The notes below the pieces were generated by a model. The model was given only the letters and a program-made list of their open reading frames with translations. It did not search any database and was not told the origin of the DNA. From Halopenitus persicus (GTDB taxonomy: Archaea; Halobacteriota; Halobacteria; Halobacteriales; Haloferacaceae): a DNA stretch of 43,525 nucleotides. The position numbers were made by a program, and so were the translations under genes. Below are positions 7,538 through 14,895 of this stretch, one piece after another (position 1 is the stretch's first letter; the number at the start of each line of letters is the position of its first letter). Location of the stretch: contig NZ_FNPC01000013.1 in NCBI RefSeq assembly GCF_900107205.1, positions 1 to 43,525 of the forward strand. The letters run 5' to 3'.

Positions 7538-8238
7538 CAGAGGCAGTCTCGGTGAATGTTGATAATAATATTCTGGTGAATTATCTGTATTCGACGATTC
7601 TCGCTGCTGCAACAGATGGAGATGCTGAATTTGAATATGATAAGGGTTGTCGGGAGTATTTCGAGTTACCAGAGATCTATGTAGTCGCTGGTGGGAAAGC
7701 CATCGATGAATTCGAAAACCTCTGTGAACGACGCCGGTTGCTGTACCAAGACATAGAGGATTTTATTTTAGAGACCGACAACGATATTTTTGAATACGAG
7801 TTGGGATGGGGTGATAGTCATTCCAATTCTAATGACCAGACGCACCTTCGGAAAGGAGTGAAGATGAATATGCATAAGTATGAGAGTACAGCTGAGCAAC
7901 TCTCAGTGATTCGCCGGTGCTTCCAGCAAATGGGAGAGTGTAAGCGAGTAGTTTTGGATTCCGAACTGGATGAGGCATTTGATCAGTTCAATGATTCTGA
8001 ATTAAGTACTGAAATCAATCGGCGGTTAGATATTGACCATGATGCCGAAATACTGGTTGATGCCGCCTATATTGAGAAACACCATGGTGTGCAGATACTA
8101 GCTTCTACAGACCCGGATATTACGGAAGACGCCCATCAACGAATTGTTTTGCAAGTGATCCACGACATACTTTACCCAGAAATAAATCTCGATATTATAG
8201 ATCCGAGAGATACAACTGTCCAGACCCTTCTCAGTTAA
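7534..8238 (+). CDS. Predicted PIN-like domain protein
   Basis: A 234-residue acidic protein. It opens SVNVDNNILVNYLY, the usual first strand of a PIN-like nuclease with an acidic residue (D10-region), has acidic residues in the middle (SELDEAFDQFND), and ends with DAEILVDAAYIEKHHGVQI followed by LASTDPDI, the pattern of the last catalytic aspartates plus the strand that carries a final acid in PIN domains, then LDIIDPRD. This makes a metal-dependent RNase/nuclease fold likely, but the motif spacing is not classical VapC and the chain is longer than the 130-150 residues of VapC. Overlaps the upstream gene by 4 bp. Codon use is more AT-rich than in the right half of the window. Confidence 0.6.
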   Translation: MTEAVSVNVDNNILVNYLYSTILAAATDGDAEFEYDKGCREYFELPEIYVVAGGKAIDEFENLCERRRLLYQDIEDFILETDNDIFEYELGWGDSHSNSNDQTHLRKGVKMNMHKYESTAEQLSVIRRCFQQMGECKRVVLDSELDEAFDQFNDSELSTEINRRLDIDHDAEILVDAAYIEKHHGVQILASTDPDITEDAHQRIVLQVIHDILYPEINLDIIDPRDTTVQTLLS

Positions 8239-8285
8239 GTTTGAATATAGAAGATCCCTGTGCATAGATTGCCTTCTGACAAGAT

Positions 8286-8930
8286 TCACGGCACTGGACG
8301 GTAGGTCCGGCCACATGTCTTCCCCTCTGCGACTATCAGGTTATAGTGCTCCATTTTAGAGAGGTAGTTCCGAACCATCCGTTTCGTCTTCGGATCAGCC
8401 ACGCGTTCCGTGTACTCTTCGTACAACTCACTCGGTCCGATCTCCTCGGCGTCCGTGATGACTTCATACAGCGCTTGCTGGTGAGGATTGAGTTTATCGA
8501 GGCTTTTCCGGTGAATTTCCGATTTCGCTTCCGGAATCGCTTCCGTAATCACCTCGCGTTTAATCTCACCTACGGCATCTCGGTCTGCATACCGGGCTGC
8601 AGTACGAAGAATCCCGATCGCGGTTCGAGCGTCACCGGCAGCTACATCCGCCATAATCTGCAGTTCCGGTGTCTCGACTGCGTCTGGCGATAATCCCCAC
8701 CGTGCTCGTGCCTCTAAGATAGATACTAATTCACCCTCAGTGTACTGGTCGAACCGTATCCGTTCAGAGCTACTAAATCGACTTCTGAGACGACTGTCCA
8801 GATCAGCGAACAACTCTTCTTCTCGAGTATCTGTTTAGCGTCCTCGCTCTCACTGTATTGGCGTTTCAGAACCTCTGTTCCTGAAACAGCGAATGAAAGA
8901 TCAGTCTTGCCGGTTCACCTGTCGCTCCTG
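8286..8930 (-). pseudogene. Broken orc1/cdc6 replication-initiator gene
   Basis: The clean frame 8286-8813 encodes an Orc1/Cdc6 C-terminal half: the AAA+ end (LDSRLRSRFSSSERIRF, YTEGELVSILEARARWGL), the sensor-2 lid (AAGDARTAIGILRTAA) and the winged helix (LNPHQQALYEVI, NYLSKMEHYNLIVAEGK). Upstream pieces occur in other frames: a Walker A remnant (GATGEP shifted to GKTDLSFAVSGTEVLK, near 8890-8930) and KRQYSESEDAKQILEK near 8830-8875. The join at about 8813 also skips most of the ATPase core. So there are at least two frameshifts and an internal deletion. It lies directly next to the intact orc1 gene and is probably an inactivated older copy. Confidence 0.8.
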
Positions 8931-8975
8931 CACTCAACCATCTCCAGAGTTTCCTCGTAACTACAGGGGCACAGG

Positions 8976-10211
8976 TTATGACCAGCTGTCTGAAACGAAT
9001 GTTTGGATGTTTACTTCAGGGTTTGGAATCGCTAAGGGATCAACCGAGATATTATTGTTACGAAGGTATCTAACAAACCGGCCGGTGGTTGCTACGGCAG
9101 GTTGAAAGATCTCATGAGGCGGTATTGTGACTTCATGCGATGACCAAGTTCCGCCTGCACGGCCGATGTTGTGTTCTTGTGTGCGTACAACTCCTTTTTC
9201 TCGTAGATTAGCGATCAGTTGTTGGACCCTTCGCTTTGAGATATTATCAAGATTAAACGATTGACATTCTCTATCGTACTTATCATATAATTCGTCAGTA
9301 GAGATTGGCTTTTCATCCATTTTATTGTGAACGGCGATAATAACACAGATCAATTGTTCTTTCGGCGTGAGATCCTGCTTAAATGTGTAATATGTGTTGA
9401 GAGCGTCACGAGATTTTGTCGCTGTATCCAAATGAGCTAATGTCACTCTTGACTCATCGTTTCGATACGCTACGTACCCGGCCAACTCAAGCAATTGAAG
9501 TGCATCTCTTGCACTCCCTGTTTCCTGAGATATAATTGCCGCACATTTCGGTATTACTGCATCAGCAAGTGCATTTTCCCTGAACGCTTCGTCCGCATGA
9601 AGCTTCAAAATTTCCTGTAATTGAGGGGCATCATATGGAGTGGTTTCCAGTATGTTCATATCTGGCCGCTGGAGTACATCCATTGAAATAGACTCAACGA
9701 GAGCAGACTCATTACTAATTCCGATTACTCCACATTCTGTCCGGTTTGCTCCGTACGTTGAAATTGACTGCTGTATCTCTTCGAATGGTATTTCACATTC
9801 ATTGAATTTTTCAAGATTTTCTAATATAATATACCAAACAGTAGATGGATCATCCATTCGTCGTAGAATTACCTTTTCTAACTTATCCTGATGTGTACCA
9901 CTAGGGTAATCTTCTTCACAAATTCTGCTAGCAAGTTCAACGAATATTTGATATAACGAGGTGTCTTTGTTGCAATTGACCGTCAGAATTTCAATGTCTC
10001 TATCAATCTCGTTCTCAAATATTGATAAAAAATGTTGTACGACTGTTCGCTTCCCTGTTCCGTAGTCACCATAAATCAAGAGAGACGGGGCTTGAAAACC
10101 ATCTATGTACTCTTGAAAGATATTCACTAGCTCAGAGATCGTTTCGTCATGTGCTACGATCTCGTCGGGAGTATACTCATCTCGAAATGGTTGTCTTGTT
10201 TTGAATATCAT
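8976..10211 (-). CDS. Orc1/Cdc6-family replication initiator
   Basis: A 411-residue initiator that would bind origin recognition boxes and load the MCM helicase. The ATG at 10211 gives the usual haloarchaeal beginning (MIFKTRQPFRDEYTPDEIV); an upstream in-frame start at 10259 would add 16 unrelated residues. Motifs: Walker A GDYGTGKRT (about 48-56), sensor 1 in GVIGISNES (about 161-169), lid region ETGSARDALQLLELAG, and a C-terminal winged helix (LTPKEQLICVIIAVH, SKRRVQQLIANLREKGVV). Unusual: Walker B reads WYIILENLEKF where the family normally has a D-E pair. The minus-strand TATA-like catatattc near 10236 could drive it. ORB-like repeats follow upstream of the gene at 10359-10471. Confidence 0.85.
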   Translation of the reverse strand: MIFKTRQPFRDEYTPDEIVAHDETISELVNIFQEYIDGFQAPSLLIYGDYGTGKRTVVQHFLSIFENEIDRDIEILTVNCNKDTSLYQIFVELASRICEEDYPSGTHQDKLEKVILRRMDDPSTVWYIILENLEKFNECEIPFEEIQQSISTYGANRTECGVIGISNESALVESISMDVLQRPDMNILETTPYDAPQLQEILKLHADEAFRENALADAVIPKCAAIISQETGSARDALQLLELAGYVAYRNDESRVTLAHLDTATKSRDALNTYYTFKQDLTPKEQLICVIIAVHNKMDEKPISTDELYDKYDRECQSFNLDNISKRRVQQLIANLREKGVVRTQEHNIGRAGGTWSSHEVTIPPHEIFQPAVATTGRFVRYLRNNNISVDPLAIPNPEVNIQTFVSDSWS

Positions 10212-10358
10212 CACTTGTGGTAGATACGAATTAGGGGAATATATGAGTGTGCTATTCAATCAAGTGTTCCATTACGGTTTGAGAGACGACTTTCTTTTTG
10301 TGTATTTTAGGTTTGAGTAGAGGAGTGAAGTAGGTATTAATATTATATCCTTGGAACA

Positions 10359-10471
10359 CCCCCACCCCTCATTTCGTTCGTTTCTGTGTTATCGGTGGGG
10401 GTAGACTGGCAGTACCGTAAGGACCCCCACCCCTCATTTCGTTCGTTTCTGTGTTATCGGTGGGAGTAGAC
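10359..10471 (-). repeat. Two ORB-like direct repeats (left pair)
   Basis: A 48-bp unit occurs at 10359-10406 and 10424-10471 with a 65-bp period and one or two differences. On the minus strand its core reads GAAACGAACGAAATGAG followed by GGGTGGGGG: a GAAAC motif plus a downstream G-string, the layout of haloarchaeal origin recognition boxes. The same core, in plus orientation, recurs at 12108 and 12205. Each unit also contains a ccccacc/ggtgggg dyad. The pair lies about 150-260 bp upstream of the orc1 start. Confidence 0.75.
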
Positions 10472-10483
10472 AAGGGTGTCAAG

Positions 10484-10622
10484 GTTAGAGGATTGCATTG
10501 CGGAAGGCTGCGAAGGCTTTGACCCAGCGATCTACCGATTTCTAGGAGCTATAGTGGGAGAACCGGTTGTAGAAGAGCCTGGTTCGGTATTCCAGCAGGC
10601 CGAACCAGGCTTCGACTAGAGA
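10484..10622 (-). pseudogene. IS6-like transposase pseudogene, C-terminal piece
   Basis: The minus strand encodes LVEAWFGLLEYRTRLFYNRF, then an internal stop, then KSVDRWVKAFAAFRNAIL. The glutamate of VEAWF would be the last residue of the DDE triad. It continues the transposase piece at 11362-11870; the two are separated by cassette E, and the copied 8 bases actagaga (10615-10622) lie at the break. Confidence 0.75.
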
Positions 10623-10716
10623 GACTCTATTGAAATCCTCAGCAGATGATAGTTTGTCACCGTCAATCGCTCAGTACAGGGAAAGAGCCAAGCAAAAGCG
10701 GCTTGTTTCATCTCAT

Positions 10717-10965
10717 ATGAATCAGAGGCGGATTGGAGATATTTTTCTCGGGGTGACGATGGTCTTGATAGGTGTCGCCCCGCTGGGATTCGCCCTAACT
10801 GGATGGGGAGACCTGATGGCGGGCAACGGATTCAGTGCAATCTCGGGGAACCTCAAGACACTTGTTGGACTGGTTTCCATAGTCTTTGGGTTAGTTTTAG
10901 CCGCAGCAGGCGTCAACGTCGTAAGAAATGGCCGTTCCGAGTCGGACGCACATTCACTCTACTGA
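10717..10965 (+). CDS. Small membrane protein, cassette E cargo
   Basis: An 82-residue protein from the ATG at 10717 (MNQRRIGDIFLGVTM); the frame extends upstream to 10630, but that part lies inside the element's terminal repeat. Two membrane segments are visible, about residues 9-28 (FLGVTMVLIGVAPLGFAL) and 46-66 (TLVGLVSIVFGLVLAAAGV), followed by a polar tail with SESD. Family not recognised. It points from the right-type end inward, as do the cargo genes of A-D, so the TATA-like motif of that end could serve it. Confidence 0.55.
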   Translation: MNQRRIGDIFLGVTMVLIGVAPLGFALTGWGDLMAGNGFSAISGNLKTLVGLVSIVFGLVLAAAGVNVVRNGRSESDAHSLY

Positions 10966-11015
10966 TTCGGAGAGTATTCTTGCAACTCAGCTAAGAACCG
11001 GTGTGTGCAGTAGAT

Positions 11016-11228
11016 TTATGCATCAATATGGTGGACTGCTTCCGGAGAAAGAAGACGTCCAGTGGGTAGAGCGACCCAACTGTTTGGCAAGATTCGGATA
11101 CGGCCTTGATGGAGAATTTGTTCTTGGTCAAAATCACCGTACACAGTAGCATTTTCATACTCAATTATCTGGTTCTCTGCCAATTCATCTGCAACTTCGT
11201 CCCATACTGATGCTGTTGAGATTACCAT
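11016..11228 (-). CDS. Small hypothetical protein, cassette E cargo
   Basis: A 70-residue acidic soluble protein from the ATG at 11228 (MVISTASVWDEVADELAENQ) with GRIRILPNSWVALPTGRLLS near the middle. The frame continues upstream to 11285 but without haloarchaeal character. No family recognised. It runs from the left-type end toward the first cargo gene, so the two genes converge with a 50-bp gap. Orientation is opposite to all other cassette cargo, which makes it either a second passenger or a remnant. Confidence 0.45.
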   Translation of the reverse strand: MVISTASVWDEVADELAENQIIEYENATVYGDFDQEQILHQGRIRILPNSWVALPTGRLLSPEAVHHIDA

Positions 11229-11361
11229 ACTCGATACAGTAGGTTGACAACTGTAGTTTCTTTTGATAACACAGGCGGTACTCAATGCGCAGCTCTCATC
11301 GACCGGCTATCTCAGGCGAGAATATCTCTGAAGAAGAGGATTTCAACAGAGCCACTAGAGC

Positions 11362-11870
11362 CCATTCCCTACGTTTCTCGACGTGGCTCACAGAGATCGA
11401 GGTCCTCAAGCGCCCAATTGTTCCACCGTATGCGATCCACGAGTACAACAGGATCGCCGCGACAGCCCTTCAGTACTCGCTTGAGGAACAACAGTGTGTC
11501 GAGCTCAGATCGGCCAAGAGGCACCTCGATGTGGATAACCTCGAAGGTGTCCACATCGACTACAGCCCAGACGTAGATCTCGGTATCTTCGAAGTTCAGT
11601 TTGGTCTCGTCGATTGCAACCGTCGAATGGTGGTCAAACTCGGGAGCAAACAGATACGCCAATCGATGATACTACTGGCGCACAGCCTCGTATGACTCCC
11701 TGACTACCCGCTGGACGCGACGATACGAGAGACCGGCGTGATACAGGAACGCTGCCTCAACGCACTGTTCCGTCGGAGTATCCTCACAGTTCTTGTTCGC
11801 GTGCTTTCTCAACTACGCGGTCGAGCATTGTCTGACCACCTATCAGACTGCTTGCCCGCGTTCTCCTTCA
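11362..11870 (-). pseudogene. IS6/IS240-like DDE transposase pseudogene, N-terminal and core piece
   Basis: Minus-strand pieces in two frames: MLDRVVEKAREQEL near 11820-11860, then in another frame TPTEQCVEAAFLYHAGLSYR and RVQRVVRESYEAVRQ, an in-frame TAG where a tryptophan is expected, and LAYLFAPEFDHHSTVAIDET with LNFEDTEIYVWAVVDVDTFE and KGCRGDPVVLVDRIRWNNW. The acidic residues of AIDET and VLVDR are the first two of the DDE triad; the third is in the piece at 10484-10622. Two stops (one at the tryptophan, one after PRRET) and two frameshifts make it inactive. Haloarchaeal members are usually about 200-220 residues. Confidence 0.8.
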
Positions 11871-11877
11871 CGCTAAG

Positions 11878-12060
11878 ATTAATACTCTTTCTCTCTACCT
11901 AACTACTATTATTTATTATATCACTAGCATATTATTTATTTATAAAGTTTACTGTATAGGCAATATATATCTAGAAATAGGCTGTAGAGGCCCTATGGAT
12001 CGAATTTATCTATAACTATCATAAGATCAATGCTACATTTAAATACCTCGAATAAATTCA
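11878..12060. other. AT-rich segment, candidate DNA-unwinding element
   Basis: A strongly AT-rich run including ctattatttattatatcac, catattatttatttataaag and caatatatatctag, then aatacctcgaataaattc. It is the most AT-rich stretch noticed in the window, holds no gene, and abuts the plus-oriented ORB-like repeats, which fits a duplex-unwinding element. It could partly be the terminal region of the decayed transposon at its left. Confidence 0.5.
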
Positions 12061-12062
12061 CG

Positions 12063-12247
12063 GAATCTACAACACTTCGCTATCTCTTGATCATCTTTGC
12101 TCGGGTAGAAACGTACGAAATAAGGGGTGTGAGTGAGCGGGTATCAGATGGTTCTTGGAGATCTACCACACCTTGCTAATCTCTTGATCATCCTTGCTCG
12201 GGTAGAAACGTACGAAATAAGGGGTGTGAGTGGGCGGGTGTCAGATG
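12063..12247 (+). repeat. Tandem repeat with two ORB-like boxes (right pair)
   Basis: Two copies of a roughly 88-bp unit with a 97-bp period. Both contain tctcttgatcat, ttgctcgggtagaaacgtac and ggggtgtgagtg. The box GAAACGTACGAAATAAG followed by GGGTGTGAG is at 12108-12133 and 12205-12230, in plus orientation. It matches the minus-strand boxes at 10359-10471 in 22 of 26 positions. The frame across the second copy (12133-12366) is not considered a gene. Confidence 0.75.
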
Positions 12248-12409
12248 AGTGGAAAGGTCAACAGATCGTGCTAACTATTTTCTCCCGGCGTTTGCACAAC
12301 TCAGCGAAACACGTTGACCGCAAAGCAGTCAATGACCCCGCTCAACAGTACTCTGGTAGGGTTTAGCGTCCGTACGAACCCATAAGGTTACAGTTAATCG
12401 ACACAAAGT

Positions 12410-12685
12410 ATGCGTATTGTGTTCGAGGACGGCACGCTGCTCTTGGAGAACGCTCCTGAGTCAGTGCCGTATGCTGAGTGGGATGATCGCGTGCGGAATA
12501 TCGAGCACAAGCGCATCATTACAAGGCCCTGCGAACGTGGGCGCAGGTCAACAGTAGGGACCAAGCGACACTTCACGAATCGGACGCGACTGTTGAAACG
12601 CTTGAAGATACAGCGCGCGCCTACAGCGATTTCCATCTGTCGACTGCCGTTGCGATCGAACCCCGCGATTACCAACAAGCCGCCG
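12410..12685 (+). pseudogene. N-terminal fragment of a DEAD/DEAH-box (XPB/Rad25-like) helicase
   Basis: From the ATG at 12410 the frame reads MRIVFEDGTLLLENAPESVP, YAEWDDRV. After about 12500 the protein continues only in another frame: YRAQAHHYKALRTWAQVNSR, ATVETLEDTARAYSDFHLS, then TAVAIEPRDYQQAA, which is the typical start of the helicase core. So one base was lost near 12500, and everything after RDYQQAA is gone, replaced by TnpB sequence. In the intact helicase a Walker A domain would follow. The identification rests on the overall pattern of haloarchaeal Rad25-like proteins and the R-x-YQ motif. Confidence 0.65.
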
Positions 12686-13648
12686 GGGTACCGGAAACGC
12701 GGCGACCGACACCCACGCTCAACTGTGACGTGGAAACAGAACGGCATCAAACACGACGACAAACACGGCCAACTCCGTCTCTCGAAAGGCTGGAACCTCA
12801 AAGACGGGCGCTCAGACTTCATTCTCGTAGAGTATGAGACACGACCGGATGTGACCGTTGAGAACATCCAGCAGGTCCGGGCAGTCTGGACCGGCGACCG
12901 TTGGGAGCTGCATCTCGTCTGTGAGACAGTAATTCCCGTCGAAGACGCGCCCGGCGACAACACTGCCGGAATCGACCTCGGTATCAGCAACTACCTCGCT
13001 ATCGACTACGAGGACGGCCCAAGCGAGTTGTACCCCGGCAACCGGCTGAAACAGGACAAGCACTACTTCACCCGCGACGAATACCAGATAGAGGGTGAGA
13101 ACGGCCCATCAAAGCGGGCGCGTCGTGCCCGCCGGAAACTCTCGCGCCGGAAAGACCACTTCCTGCACACCCTCTCGAAACACATCGTTGAACGATGTAT
13201 CGAGGAAGAAATCGGCACGATAGCCGTGGGCGACTTGAGTGATATTCGAGAGGACGATGACGGCGACTCACGAGACTGGGGCCAGCGTGGAAACAAGAAA
13301 CTTCACGGGTGGGAGTTCGACCGCTTCACGCGCCTGCTGGAATACAAAGCCGAAGCATATGGGATACTGGTTGACCGTGTGGACGAGGAAAACACCTCGA
13401 AAACCTGCTCCTGTTGTGGACAGATTCGAGACGCTAACCGCGTCGAGCGTGGGCTGTACGTCTGTAACTCGTGTGCAACGACGATGAACGCAGATGTGAA
13501 CGGTGCGGTGAATATTCGCCGAAAGATAACTCAAACTCCCCCAACCGGGGATATGAGTAACGGCTGCTTGGCACGGCCAGGAGTCTACCTGTTCGATACA
13601 ACTACGGGTGCGTTCCACCCACAAGAGCAGGCAGACTGCAAACCCTAA
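12680..13648 (+). pseudogene. tnpB: 5'-truncated TnpB of an IS1341-type (IS200/IS605) element
   Basis: TnpB is the RNA-guided nuclease of IS200/IS605 elements. Here it begins inside the protein (PPGYRKRGDRHPRSTVTWKQ), so roughly the first 100-115 residues of the usual 420-430 are missing and replaced by the frameshifted helicase fragment, giving one open chimeric frame from 12410. The rest is intact: RuvC first acid in AGIDLGISNY, the second region VGDLSDIRED, the zinc finger CSCC..CNSC, and the last acid in MNADVNGAVNIRR. The open frame could still be translated, but loss of the N-terminal wedge region should abolish RNA-guided cutting. An omega-RNA-like right end follows. Confidence 0.85.
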
Positions 13649-13698
13649 TATCCCAACGCTCGGGATTCACCCCGCCTGCAAGCGGGTGAGGATGTCAA
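13540..13698 (+). ncRNA. Omega-RNA-like right end of the TnpB element
   Basis: The 3' end of tnpB and the following bases up to gatgtcaa (13691-13698) match the layout of IS200/IS605 right ends: tnpB tail, ccaacgctcgggattc, a hairpin (accccgcctgcaagcgggt, 13671-13689), then gaggatgtcaa. The same sequence blocks recur inverted at 16168-16235. In active elements this part is transcribed as the omega-RNA scaffold and the bases after the end are the guide. Transcription here is inferred. Confidence 0.5.
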
Positions 13699-13753
13699 CG
13701 TGCAGTACCAGTGTGTAGTAGTTCGCGTGCGTCTAGGATCTGTGGCTGGACTG

Positions 13754-14692
13754 CTACAGGGTCAGGTCAGTAATTTCCCAGTCTTCAGGGAGATCCTCAT
13801 CGATGCCGTGTTCGCGGACGAGGGCTCGAATCCGCTGCGCAACATCGTCGGCTAGTTCGAAGTCATACTCTAACTCTTCGTGCCACTCCCAGTAGCGAGG
13901 GATCGTCGGCCAAAAATCACTCGCTGCGCCAGCTGGGGCGTCCAGCAAGTGGCGTACTTCGGTGATTTCACCGCTTGGATGCCGGATCGTGTGCTGGATT
14001 GCGTCATCTTTCAGGATCTGTTCCAGCAGATCCATAGCCGTATGCTGGTCGGCGTAGAAGGCGTGTTCGAGCATCGGATTCACGACGAAAATATCCGCTG
14101 CGGCGTGGTCGTGAACCCGGTCCGCGACCGAATGCTCGGGATGGCCAATCCCCCACCCGTAGGGATGGAGTCCTTCCTTGATGTACCCGTACTCCGCTTC
14201 GACATCATCGAGAATCGCTTCGAAGTATTCGAGCGCCTCGACTGGAATTGCCTCGACAGCGTCGCTCACTCGCGTTCGGATAAGATACCGTCCAGTGACA
14301 TTCTGGATAATCGTCGTCACGTGCGGGAAGTCTTGCGCAGTGGTTGGGTGGTACGCGTCAATGAATTCAGCGAGAAATTCCCACCCATTTGCCCGTGTCG
14401 CGTCATCCAATGCAGTGACGAGTGGCTCTCGATAGGTACGTGAGACTTCTTGATACTGGTCAGTGTTGTCTTGCTCGTGGGCAGTGGCCTGTCTCGTTTC
14501 GTACGTCGCCATCGCTTGATGAAGCGCGTCGAAGTCATCGTTTTCCACGTCAGCAAGAAGGGAATCCAACTGCTCGCTGTTCACTGGATCGTCGGTTGGA
14601 GAGGCGGACGTACTGGATGGCGAACAGTCGTGGAGACGAAGTTGGGTAAGCGTCTCGAATGTGTCGCCACAGTCCTCACACGTATGGCTCAT
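13754..14692 (-). CDS. C2H2 zinc-finger-like protein of unknown function
   Basis: A 312-residue acidic protein. The ATG at 14692 gives MSHTCEDCGDTFETLTQLRL with HDC following: a C-x2-C...H pattern of a C2H2-type finger at residues about 4-27. An upstream in-frame start at 14731 adds a hydrophobic non-conserved leader. The remaining 280 residues are alpha-helical and acidic (VENDDFDALHQAMATYETRQ, WEFLAEFIDAYHPTTAQDF, LIRTRVSDAVEAIPVEALEY) with no catalytic motif I can name. Possibly a protein- or nucleic-acid-binding factor. It is convergent with the TnpB element and separated from fni by a short MITE. Confidence 0.65.
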   Translation of the reverse strand: MSHTCEDCGDTFETLTQLRLHDCSPSSTSASPTDDPVNSEQLDSLLADVENDDFDALHQAMATYETRQATAHEQDNTDQYQEVSRTYREPLVTALDDATRANGWEFLAEFIDAYHPTTAQDFPHVTTIIQNVTGRYLIRTRVSDAVEAIPVEALEYFEAILDDVEAEYGYIKEGLHPYGWGIGHPEHSVADRVHDHAAADIFVVNPMLEHAFYADQHTAMDLLEQILKDDAIQHTIRHPSGEITEVRHLLDAPAGAASDFWPTIPRYWEWHEELEYDFELADDVAQRIRALVREHGIDEDLPEDWEITDLTL

Positions 14693-14776
14693 ATCCAGCG
14701 GTACGGGATCAAACAGAAAAATAGTGGCCACGGGAATTTCTCAGACAGTGCATCTCTGTCCTTGGAAGGAGCTGTT

Positions 14777-14895
14777 GTGTTGAATAGCGGTATCCTCGTA
14801 GATAGTTGAAATCGGACCATCACCGTTAGGCGTTCACAGCGGTGGTCTCAGAATTCGAATGGCCTCACCCCCGCTCAGGGATCGCTATTCAACAC
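14777..14895. mobile_element. 119-bp MITE-like element with gtgttgaatagcg inverted repeats
   Basis: The inverted repeat gtgttgaatagcg at 14777-14789 is matched by its complement at 14883-14895. No coding capacity inside. A solo copy of the same end occurs at 39083-39095. The right repeat overlaps the last codons and the stop of fni (14885-14887). Confidence 0.6.

Larger units (their letters stand above)
10623..11353 (+). mobile_element. Cassette E: IS6-like ends around two small genes, with 8-bp target duplication
   Basis: A 731-bp element. It starts with the right-type end (GACTCTATTGAAATCC, TCAGCAGATGATA, CGCTCAGTACAGG) and ends with the inverted left-type end (complement from 11353: GGCTCTGTTGAAATCC, TCTTCTTCAGAGATATTCTC, GAGAGCTGCGCA). 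It is flanked by actagaga (10615-10622) and actagagc (11354-11361), 7 of 8 bases identical, as expected of an IS6-type 8-bp duplication. The target is the transposase pseudogene, whose two parts join when the element is removed. Cargo: a membrane protein (10717-10965) and a small soluble protein on the other strand (11016-11228). Confidence 0.8.
10359..12230. other. Candidate replication origin, split by mobile-element insertion
   Basis: Two ORB-like repeats in minus orientation (10359-10471) and two in plus orientation (12108-12230) face each other across an AT-rich tract (11878-12060), next to an orc1/cdc6 gene. This is the normal haloarchaeal origin plan. The spacing is larger than usual because an IS6-like transposase pseudogene (10484-11870) and the cassette inside it (10623-11353) lie between. 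Whether it still fires cannot be told from sequence. Confidence 0.7.

Noticed and set aside
10359-10471. The ccccacc/ggtgggg dyads as transcription terminators
   Set aside because: Loops are too long, no T-run follows, and the internal core matches the boxes at 12108 and 12205, which favours origin boxes.
12061-12250. Tandem repeat as a CRISPR fragment
   Set aside because: Only two units of about 88 bp, no spacer-repeat alternation of the right size and no cas genes.
12133-12366. 77-codon plus-strand frame
   Set aside because: Lies in the tandem origin repeat and starts inside a repeated unit.
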